A stretch of 6,589 nt of DNA, taken from positions 1-6,589 of the forward strand of contig CAMUFS010000175.1 of the NCBI GenBank assembly GCA_947088195.1, in the 5' to 3' direction. A program made the position numbers and the translations under genes. The stretch comes from an uncultured Clostridia bacterium (lineage in GTDB: Bacteria > Bacillota > Clostridia > Lachnospirales > Lachnospiraceae). The notes beneath the pieces were generated by a model. It was given only the letters and a program-made list of their open reading frames with translations. It was not told the origin of the DNA and did no database searches. Of this stretch, positions 1 through 4,676 are shown in pieces (the first letter of the stretch is position 1; every line of letters starts with the position of its first letter).

Positions 1-1
1 A

Positions 2-187
2 GGAATAGAGGAAAAAGGAATACAACAAGGAATACAGCAAGGGATGCAACAAGGAGAAGCTCGTATTAACGCACTGAATATGATTTTAATAAATGCAGGT
101 AGATTCGAAGATTTGAAGCGTGCAGTAACAGATATAAATTATCAATCACAGCTTATAAAAGAACTTCTTCCAAAAGAATTACAATAG
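2..187 (+). CDS. PD-(D/E)XK (Rpn-like) nuclease/transposase, C-terminal fragment (5' end outside window)
   Basis: The reading frame is open from base 2 to a TAG at 185-187 and gives the last 61 residues of a protein that begins outside the window. It starts with a GIEEKGIQQGIQQGMQQGEA repeat run and ends in a short helical tail containing NALNMILINAGR, FEDLKRAVTD and a final KELLPKELQ. In my knowledge of the family, this combination of repeated G-I-x-x-G spacers before a small helical tail is typical of Rpn/PDDEXK-family recombination-promoting nucleases annotated as transposases, which are abundant in Lachnospiraceae. The catalytic PD-(D/E)XK core would lie upstream and cannot be seen, so whether the gene is intact is unknown. 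The IS91-like element begins within about 50 bases of the stop. Another protein with the same coiled tail is possible; the family assignment is moderately confident. Confidence 0.6.
   Translation, partial: GIEEKGIQQGIQQGMQQGEARINALNMILINAGRFEDLKRAVTDINYQSQLIKELLPKELQ
17..55 (+). repeat. 12-bp tandem repeat encoding GIQQ units
   Basis: About three imperfect copies of a 12-bp unit (GGA ATA CAA CAA) follow each other in frame, beginning at 17, 29 and 41, with a fourth GGA at 53. They encode the GIQQ/GMQQ spacer of the nuclease tail. The low-complexity purine-rich unit is a plausible site of in-frame length change by slippage. Confidence 0.7.
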
Positions 188-200
188 CAAAAATAATAAT

Positions 201-221
201 AAAAAAGTGTCTTCGACACTT
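201..221 (-). terminator. Intrinsic terminator reading leftwards, or remnant of a bidirectional terminator
   Basis: AAGTGTC (205-211) and GACACTT (215-221) form a perfect 7-bp stem with a TTC loop. Read on the minus strand the stem is followed by six T and then more T-rich sequence, a good intrinsic terminator. On the plus strand it has A on the 5' side but no T-tract after it; the sequence changes to CAACCC. It lies 17 bases after the stop codon of the nuclease gene, so it may be that gene's bidirectional terminator with the plus-strand T-tract displaced by the adjacent IS. Confidence 0.6.
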
Positions 222-229
222 CAACCCCC

Positions 230-270
230 CCCCTAGCCCCCATTCATGGGGGAATTAGGGGTTTCTTTTT
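230..270 (+). terminator. Nested G/C hairpin with T-tract upstream of the transposase gene
   Basis: CCCCC (237-241) pairs with GGGGG (248-252) around the loop ATTCAT. CCCCT (230-234) pairs with AGGGG (257-261) outside it. The structure is followed by TTTCTTTTTG, giving a strong intrinsic terminator shape on the plus strand. It would stop transcription arriving from the nuclease gene before it enters the transposase gene. A run of nine C (225-233) precedes it and lets the outer stem slide in register. An upstream in-frame ATG (246) falls in the loop, which argues against its use as the start codon. Confidence 0.65.
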
Positions 271-296
271 GTTACTTTTTCGTGCATAATAGTCTT

Positions 297-1448
297 ATGA
301 ATATCTTACAAGAAATTTTTAATGACCATTATGAAGAAATTAAATATACCCTGCATCCCAGAAAAACTGAGATGGAAAATATTGATAAAATGATAAACTG
401 TGGTGATCCTTCCTTTAGCGGGGCAATGTACGGCTGCCCACACTGCGGAAAATTGAAATTTGTTCCTTTCCGCTGCCACAGCCGTTTCTGCCCTTCTTGT
501 GGTAATAAATATGCCATGCAGCGCACTACCTCCATGTCTTTTAAACTGGTTAATGTTACACACCGGTATTGTATCTTTACTATTGGCAAAAACCTCCGGC
601 ACTTCTTTTTACAAGACAGAACTCTGCTTGACTGTCTCTTCCATGCGGTAAACAGTGTTATTTCACGCATGTTTTTTAAACAAAACCATTCAATGAATTT
701 CACTCCCGGTTTTATCATGGTTCTCCATACCTTCGGCAGGGATTTAAAATGGAACCCACATATCCACTGCCTTATTTCAGAAGGCGGCTACAGTGATAAT
801 GGTTTTTGGCGTAATGTACAACATTTTAACTATACATACCTCCGCAATGCACTCCGTACCGCACTCCTCAATGAAATGGAGGCAAATCTTGATACTGCCT
901 TTAAAAAGGTAAAATCACAATGCTACCATGAGCATAAGGACGGTTTCTATGTCTATGCCAAACCTAATAAATGTGATCCCAAAACCGTTGTAAAATACAT
1001 TGGACGTTATCTGGGCCGTCCTGTAATTGCCACTTTCCGGATTGACAGGTATGATGGTGAATCTGTCACTTTCCATTACAACCAGCATGAAGATGATGCC
1101 TATGTGGAAGAAACTATTCCGGTTATGGAATTCATAGGACGCCTTGTCCAACACATCCCAGAAAAGCACTACAAAATGATCCGTTATGGTGGCATTTATG
1201 CACGCCACCGGGAAATTGACAAAAAGCTCCACCGCACCATCCCGCACGAAAAACATCACATTTTCAGAAGTTTTAACCAGTGGCGCACTGCCATCCTTTC
1301 CGCTTTCGGTTATGACCCGCTCAAATGCTCTGAATGCGGAACAACCATGCTCTTTTTAGAGCTTTACTACAACCATAAGCGTGTTTCTCTGGAAGAACTG
1401 TACAGGAAAGCAATGTCCCGTTCCCGTGGAAAAAGGTCATCTGCATGA
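297..1448 (+). CDS. IS91-family transposase (Y2 HUH rolling-circle)
   Basis: This 383-residue protein is a complete IS91-type transposase that would nick one strand at the element end and drive rolling-circle-like transfer. Counting from the ATG at 297, an N-terminal zinc-binding domain shows CPHC (Cys47, Cys50), Cys60 and CPSC (Cys65, Cys68). The HUH metal site is in NPHIHC (His155, His157). The paired catalytic tyrosines are in YIGRY (Tyr234, Tyr238). A further CxxC (Cys344, Cys347) lies near the basic C-terminus. All key residues are present and I see no frameshift. A longer frame opens at ATG 246, but that codon sits in the loop of a terminator hairpin without a ribosome binding site, and the family-like sequence begins at MNILQEIF, so 297 is preferred. 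No good Shine-Dalgarno precedes 297. A CATAAT box at 285-290 could start a nearly leaderless mRNA; this is weak. Confidence 0.93.
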   Translation: MNILQEIFNDHYEEIKYTLHPRKTEMENIDKMINCGDPSFSGAMYGCPHCGKLKFVPFRCHSRFCPSCGNKYAMQRTTSMSFKLVNVTHRYCIFTIGKNLRHFFLQDRTLLDCLFHAVNSVISRMFFKQNHSMNFTPGFIMVLHTFGRDLKWNPHIHCLISEGGYSDNGFWRNVQHFNYTYLRNALRTALLNEMEANLDTAFKKVKSQCYHEHKDGFYVYAKPNKCDPKTVVKYIGRYLGRPVIATFRIDRYDGESVTFHYNQHEDDAYVEETIPVMEFIGRLVQHIPEKHYKMIRYGGIYARHREIDKKLHRTIPHEKHHIFRSFNQWRTAILSAFGYDPLKCSECGTTMLFLELYYNHKRVSLEELYRKAMSRSRGKRSSA

Positions 1449-1473
1449 CTTTCCCAAATTTCATTTCTATGAT
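1445..1473 (+). promoter_or_regulatory. Sigma70-type promoter for the small IS ORF
   Basis: ATGACT (1445-1450, four of six matches to TTGACA) and TATGAT (1468-1473, five of six matches to TATAAT) are separated by 17 bases. The -35 box overlaps the transposase stop codon. Transcription would begin near 1480, about 20 bases before the ATG at 1501. This suggests that the small ORF is expressed independently of the transposase. Confidence 0.5.
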
Positions 1474-1476
1474 ATA

Positions 1477-1492
1477 CTCCTTTCAAAGGAGG
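1477..1492 (+). promoter_or_regulatory. Inverted repeat containing the Shine-Dalgarno of the small ORF
   Basis: CTCCTTT (1477-1483) and AAAGGAG (1485-1491) are perfect inverted repeats, and AAAGGAGG (1485-1492) is a near-perfect Shine-Dalgarno placed 8 bases before the ATG at 1501. In an RNA covering the whole repeat, a stem of about five pairs with a five-base loop could hide the ribosome binding site. An RNA starting at the predicted site near 1480 would lack most of the 5' arm and leave it free. Confidence 0.45.
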
Positions 1493-1500
1493 AAACACAC

Positions 1501-1677
1501 ATGAACCCAGATACAGAGAAACTACGCAAAAAATATATGGATAATCCACCAGAACGCATGACATCCGAGGACATCCGCCACATGAGCGGGGATGACCTTC
1601 TTGATATGGATTATTTTCTAAATGAAGATGATTTATTTGGTGACGAGGCGGGTGTAGAAGGTTTTTATATTTTCTAA
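1501..1677 (+). CDS. Small acidic IS-associated protein (58 aa), function unknown
   Basis: The start is set by a strong AAAGGAGG ribosome binding site 8 bases upstream; a longer frame that opens inside the transposase gene is not needed. The first half is mixed-charge (EKLRKKYMDNPPERM, then SEDIRHMS). The second half is very acidic (DDLLDMDYFLNEDDLFGDEAG) and ends in the aromatic tail FYIF. There is no signal peptide or membrane segment. I recognise no functional domain. It lies 52 bases behind the transposase with its own promoter-like sequence, inside what I take to be the IS, so a role in transposition control or as a DNA-mimic-like acidic partner is conceivable but unproven. An alternative is a host gene fragment next to the IS end. 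Confidence 0.7.
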   Translation: MNPDTEKLRKKYMDNPPERMTSEDIRHMSGDDLLDMDYFLNEDDLFGDEAGVEGFYIF

Positions 1678-1712
1678 GCCGTGTCGTCTCGTCGTCATAC
1701 CCTAGGCAAAAG

Positions 1713-1735
1713 TTCATCAACATATGTTCGGTGAA
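1713..1735. repeat. Palindromic sequence, candidate right end (oriIS/terIS hairpin) of the IS91-like element
   Basis: AACATATGTT (1719-1728) is a perfect 10-bp palindrome, and TTCA (1713-1716) and TGAA (1732-1735) extend the dyad after small mismatches. GTTC occurs at 1712, 1726, 1741 and 1752, and CTTG at 1738. IS91-family elements are known to carry hairpins near their ends and to insert next to GTTC/CTTG-type tetranucleotides. Here the orientation and exact cut site cannot be fixed from one copy. Confidence 0.3.
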
Positions 1736-1781
1736 TTCTTGTTCTTTTTCTGTTCTTTAAAATCGGAATTTCCTATAAAGT

Positions 1782-1811
1782 AAAAAACTACTGCCCTTTT
1801 TAGGCAGTAGT
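1782..1811 (-). terminator. Intrinsic terminator of the 423-aa surface protein gene
   Basis: ACTACTGCC (1787-1795) and GGCAGTAGT (1803-1811) make a perfect 9-bp stem with a seven-base loop. On the minus strand it is followed by TTTTTT (complement of 1782-1787). It lies 55 bases downstream of the stop codon at 1867-1869 and is a textbook factor-independent terminator. On the plus strand the following sequence is only moderately T-rich, so it may weakly stop transcription leaving the IS too. Confidence 0.85.
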
Positions 1812-1866
1812 CCTCTATAATTATTTATTTTTCACAACAACTTATTCCTTATATCTTCCCAGTACC

Positions 1867-3138
1867 TTATCTAGTCTGTGTCCACACTCCATCGGCATCC
1901 ACATACCAGTTATCAATCCAACGTGATGTTGCCATCTCTCCAGAACCGGGTGTCAGATAATACCATTTATCATTATGATACTTCCAGCCAGTAAACATAT
2001 CCCCATCCGGCGCGTTGAGATAATACCACTTACCATCAACCTGCTTCCAGCCAGTTGAGATGGTACCATCTGCACCTGGGAAATACCACTTGCCATTTAC
2101 CATAAGCCATCTATTAGCAACCATCGTGCCATCTGCATCTACAAAATACCACTTTGCAGTCATAGCATCCTGAATCCAGCTATTCTTAAGATAAGTCTTA
2201 TCATTCATCTGGAATTTCCATGCAGCACCAGACTGAACCCACTTACCACTTACTGTAGAAGTAGATGCAATCGTGTTTGTGTTTGTATTTGTGTTGTTTG
2301 AACTAGATGTGGTATTGCCGCCTTTTACTGTAATTGTATCAGTAAACTCCTTTCCATCCTCTCTGTAAACAACCGTCAGGGTATTGTTTCCTTCCTGAAT
2401 AGTATAATCAGCCAAAGACCATCCTGTCAATGTCTGTGTAACATTGCTATAGCCTCTCTCACTGTAAACACCTGTCACCTTAATCTTAGAAGTATCTACT
2501 TTGCCGCCAACTGCAACAGTTCCACCGCTATAATAAGCGCTGATATAGGAAAGCTCTCCCTCGTATGCATATACAGTAATGGAATCTGATACTCTCTCAT
2601 CATCTTCACGATAATAGATTGTTACTGTATTGCTGCCCTCTCTTAATCTGTAACTGCCAAAAGTCCAGTCATCAACTTCTTTGTATTTCCCATTATCATA
2701 AGTAGCTTCTACTTTGACATCAGACTTACTAATCTCACCACCTACGATCAAATCATCTCCTATGTATCTGGCATCAATAGAAACCAATCTGGGTTCCGCA
2801 CATGGTACTGATATGGATGAAGATCTCAGTTTTCTACCATTATAATCTTCAACATAAACTGTTACTCTCTCATTTCTCTCTGAATCCATTTTATCTGGTG
2901 ATATGGTAAATTCACTTGGACTTAGATAGCCAGTTGAACCATCTGTATATCTCACTCTTACTTCAAAATCCGCCGGATTAATGGCCTCTCCATAAGGTAC
3001 ATCATCACCTTCATATGTAACTCTGATAATTTCCTTAACCCCATAGTCGGTCACTGCCCTTGCATCAACACCTCCCACCAGACAGAACACCATAACCAGT
3101 GTAAATATCACTGACATGGCTTTTATCCATTTCTTCAT
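1867..3138 (-). CDS. Secreted Ig-like, choline-binding repeat surface protein (423 aa)
   Basis: The N-terminus MKKWIKAM plus a hydrophobic core and an ARA site at residues 26-28 form a Sec signal peptide, so the mature protein is extracellular. Three related beta-sandwich, bacterial Ig-like modules follow at about 35-113, 115-193 and 194-273. They are marked by repeated D-x-x-V-x-x-x-Y-x-x-G strands and EGxNTxTxxYRED turns, resembling Big_3-type domains. A Ser/Thr/Asn linker (274-297) leads to an array of about five CW (choline-binding) units at 299-423, with KWYF/KWYY and TGW motifs. Such arrays bind phosphocholine on teichoic acids or similar glycans and can also bind glucans. There is no LPXTG and no catalytic domain. 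AGGAGG lies 7 bases before the ATG. A paralogue lies at 4677-5846, and both end in a YVDxxGVWxxxR tail. Role inferred: non-covalently attached adhesin or scaffold. Confidence 0.88.
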   Translation of the reverse strand: MKKWIKAMSVIFTLVMVFCLVGGVDARAVTDYGVKEIIRVTYEGDDVPYGEAINPADFEVRVRYTDGSTGYLSPSEFTISPDKMDSERNERVTVYVEDYNGRKLRSSSISVPCAEPRLVSIDARYIGDDLIVGGEISKSDVKVEATYDNGKYKEVDDWTFGSYRLREGSNTVTIYYREDDERVSDSITVYAYEGELSYISAYYSGGTVAVGGKVDTSKIKVTGVYSERGYSNVTQTLTGWSLADYTIQEGNNTLTVVYREDGKEFTDTITVKGGNTTSSSNNTNTNTNTIASTSTVSGKWVQSGAAWKFQMNDKTYLKNSWIQDAMTAKWYFVDADGTMVANRWLMVNGKWYFPGADGTISTGWKQVDGKWYYLNAPDGDMFTGWKYHNDKWYYLTPGSGEMATSRWIDNWYVDADGVWTQTR

Positions 3139-3163
3139 ATAAAGCCCTCCTATCCATATATTT

Positions 3164-3204
3164 TACTAAAATTTCAAAGAATTTTTACATTCTTTCTCTT
3201 AGTA
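3164..3204. repeat. Nested inverted repeat overlapping the -10 region and 5' leader of the 423-aa protein gene
   Basis: AAAGAAT (3176-3182) and ATTCTTT (3189-3195) are perfect 7-bp arms around a 6-base spacer. TACTAA (3164-3169) and TTAGTA (3199-3204) form an outer dyad. The right outer arm overlaps the predicted -10 box and the inner dyad covers the predicted start of transcription. It could be an operator, a 5' leader hairpin, or, because of the short arms and 6-base spacer, a recombinase core site. Confidence 0.4.
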
Positions 3205-3228
3205 TAACATGATTATACGCAACAGCAA
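3201..3228 (-). promoter_or_regulatory. Promoter of the 423-aa surface protein gene
   Basis: On the minus strand TTGCTG (3228-3223) and TATACT (3206-3201) are spaced by 16 bases. The -10 box is preceded by TGT, giving an extended -10 (TGnTATACT). Transcription would start near 3194, leaving a leader of about 56 bases before the ATG at 3138. Confidence 0.55.
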
Positions 3229-3279
3229 AGAAAAAAACCCTTACACATTTATTAAATTTTCATATATATCTATTTTCAC

Positions 3280-4323
3280 TCAAAACATTCTTTGCAGTTT
3301 CATAATTTCCTCACTTTTTGTCCTGTCCAAAACATGTGTATACAAATCCAATGTAATTGTAATGCTGCTATGCCCTAATATCTCCTGAACCACCTTTGGA
3401 GGAATACCATTCTCCAGTGCTCTTGTCGCAAATGTATGACGAAGTGCATGAGGAGACACATGCTCAAACAGTTCTGCGCGGCGATGTCTTTTTCTTGCCT
3501 TCTCCTTCCGATCCCGATTAATATGCTCTACAATCGAATCCATATCATACGCAATGGTTCGCTTTCGCATAGGCTCACTTGCTCCATATGGATGAAGAAA
3601 CACCAAATCCTCCCACATACTGTCAACCGTATACTTTCCCATTACTGTGCCAACCTGCGAGCGCTTTCTTCTCTTCAGCATTTTACAAATGGTAGGCAAA
3701 AGAGGCACAACACGCCGACTTGTCAAAGACTTTGGCGTGTCGATAAAAAATCCTGTATCCTTAAACTGCTTTAATGTCCCATTCACGGTCAAAAGCTGAT
3801 TGCTAAAATCCACGTCCGGCCAACGCAGTGCACAAATTTCCCCGATTCTCATTCCTGTTGCCAGTGCAATCAGATAGACATCCTCATATGGACTTCCCTT
3901 TGCATACTCCAAAAATACCATCTGCTCCTCCTCTGTCAGCACCCTTCTCTCCCTCTTTCTTGGCTGACGCGGAAACTCTACATACTGCACGGGATTCTTC
4001 TGCATAACATCATTCTTTATCAGCTGGCGGAACATGCCAGAAAGCACGCCTTTAGATACATACAAGGTATTGACGGAATAACCCTTTGCGATCAAATAAT
4101 TAAATAATTTCTGAATATGCTCTCCCTTTACTTCACACACCTTCATATCACCCAGATAAGGCTTAATATAATTTCTGTAATTGCGCCTGTAATTTTCCAC
4201 CGTTCCCTTTTTGATGGTAAGCTGCTTATACTCTGTCAGCCAGCTCTCAAACCATTCATCCATGGTGAGGGACCCTTCTCCTTCTTTTCTAATTCTCTGA
4301 CGGATTTCCTCCATATTCTCCAT
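3280..4323 (-). CDS. Tyrosine recombinase / phage-type integrase
   Basis: This is a site-specific recombinase that would cut and rejoin DNA through a 3'-phosphotyrosine. Numbered from the preferred start, a SAM-like core-binding domain spans about 17-105 ([12 protein letters not shown] to the [11 protein letters not shown] region). The catalytic domain spans about 125-345. The full catalytic set is visible: Arg159 in TGMR, Lys198 in TPKS, His292 and Arg295 in HALRH, His318 in LGHSS and Tyr328 in DLYTHV, so the enzyme should be active. An upstream in-frame ATG at 4338 would add five residues but has its purine-rich site only one base away. The ATG at 4323 has GGAGG 8 bases upstream and is chosen. 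The gene stands alone, with no excisionase or phage genes, between two paralogous surface protein genes on the same strand. No clear intrinsic terminator follows it. Its target is unknown: local inversion/deletion, a cryptic element or a degenerate island are all possible. Confidence 0.93.
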   Translation of the reverse strand: MENMEEIRQRIRKEGEGSLTMDEWFESWLTEYKQLTIKKGTVENYRRNYRNYIKPYLGDMKVCEVKGEHIQKLFNYLIAKGYSVNTLYVSKGVLSGMFRQLIKNDVMQKNPVQYVEFPRQPRKRERRVLTEEEQMVFLEYAKGSPYEDVYLIALATGMRIGEICALRWPDVDFSNQLLTVNGTLKQFKDTGFFIDTPKSLTSRRVVPLLPTICKMLKRRKRSQVGTVMGKYTVDSMWEDLVFLHPYGASEPMRKRTIAYDMDSIVEHINRDRKEKARKRHRRAELFEHVSPHALRHTFATRALENGIPPKVVQEILGHSSITITLDLYTHVLDRTKSEEIMKLQRMF

Positions 4324-4375
4324 ATTTTCACCCTCCATTTCCTTTGTATCCCATGATCTAGCCTTCCATTGCGGG

Positions 4376-4381
4376 ATTATA
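4376..4381 (-). promoter_or_regulatory. -10 box of a candidate promoter for the recombinase gene
   Basis: The minus strand carries a perfect TATAAT (4381-4376), about 53 bases upstream of the preferred ATG. No good -35 is found at 16-18 bases; the best-placed hexamer (CCTTCA) matches only two of six. If used, the promoter would be weak or need an activator. Start near 4369. Confidence 0.35.
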
Positions 4382-4506
4382 TCTATTTTAAAGCAGAATG
4401 AAGGAAAGAAAAATCAAATTTTATCAAGCAGAGGTAACTTTTCTCCCCGCTCGCCGTCGAAATATATACAGTGATAACAACTACATTCCTCGCGTGCCTC
4501 TACAAT

Positions 4507-4591
4507 CGAGTAGGGAAGTCTTATCTTCCCCTACTCGCTACGCGACCCATGCGCCACGTTAGTGGCATATTTCCTCTGCATGGGTCTGCGC
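4507..4591. repeat. Structured palindromic element (two adjacent hairpins), candidate dispersed repeat or structured RNA
   Basis: Hairpin 1 pairs CGAGTAGGGAAG (4507-4518) with CTTCCCCTACTCG (4525-4537), twelve pairs with one bulged C and a six-base loop. Hairpin 2 pairs ACCCATGC (4545-4552) with GCATGGGT (4578-4585), extended by GCG (4542-4544) with CGC (4589-4591). It encloses a GCCAC-GTTA-GTGGC stem-loop (4553-4566) and an unpaired AT/CT-rich bulge. The element is more GC-rich than its surroundings. It has no coding frame of note and lies right behind the terminator of the 389-aa protein gene and upstream of the recombinase gene. It resembles REP/MITE-like intergenic repeats. A cis-acting RNA or a recombinase-related site are alternatives. 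The rest of the 4339-4593 gap (4382-4506) shows no other convincing feature. Confidence 0.6.
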
Positions 4592-4593
4592 AC

Positions 4594-4628
4594 AAAAAAA
4601 CAGAAGACTGCCAAAGCAATCTCCTGTT
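4594..4628 (-). terminator. Intrinsic terminator of the 389-aa surface protein gene
   Basis: On the minus strand AACAGGAGA (4628-4620) pairs with TCTTCTGTT (4607-4599) with one G-U pair. An inner TGC/GCA closes around TTTG. The stem runs into an uninterrupted T-tract (complement of 4594-4600). It lies about 50 bases after the stop codon at 4677-4679, so transcription of this gene should end before the structured element and the recombinase gene. Confidence 0.85.
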
Positions 4629-4676
4629 ACCTATCCTCCAATAAACACTACTTTCTTTTATATCAACCACTTGCAC

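Larger units (their letters stand above)
222..1741 (+). mobile_element. IS91-like insertion sequence (boundaries approximate)
   Basis: The element is defined by a complete Y2 HUH transposase and a small downstream ORF, flanked by structured non-coding DNA on both sides. IS91-family elements transpose by a rolling-circle-like mechanism, have unlike ends (oriIS and terIS) and make no target duplication, so the ends cannot be found from direct repeats. The left limit is placed after the hairpin that follows the nuclease gene. The right limit is placed after a palindromic region (1713-1735) in sequence rich in GTTC/CTTG tetranucleotides. Both limits could be wrong by tens of bases. Confidence 0.6.

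Noticed and set aside
246..296. Longer transposase start at ATG 246
   Set aside because: The codon lies in the loop of a terminator hairpin with no ribosome binding site, and the added residues do not look like the family; the ATG at 297 fits better.
915..1259. Minus-strand open frame inside the transposase gene
   Set aside because: It is a shadow of the transposase codons, with no recognisable protein features or ribosome binding site.
1381..1500. Upstream extension of the small ORF starting inside the transposase gene
   Set aside because: The extension is out-of-frame transposase sequence, and a strong ribosome binding site marks the ATG at 1501.
4545..4591. Integron attC-like site
   Set aside because: The stem layout is superficially similar, but no GTTRRRY/RYYYAAC core pair is present, and the recombinase does not show a recognisable integron-integrase-specific insertion.
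3231..4601. AAAAAAAC at 3231 and 4594 as direct repeats bounding a recombinase island
   Set aside because: The shared eight bases are low-complexity A-tract, one copy being the T-tract of a terminator, so they do not support a target duplication.
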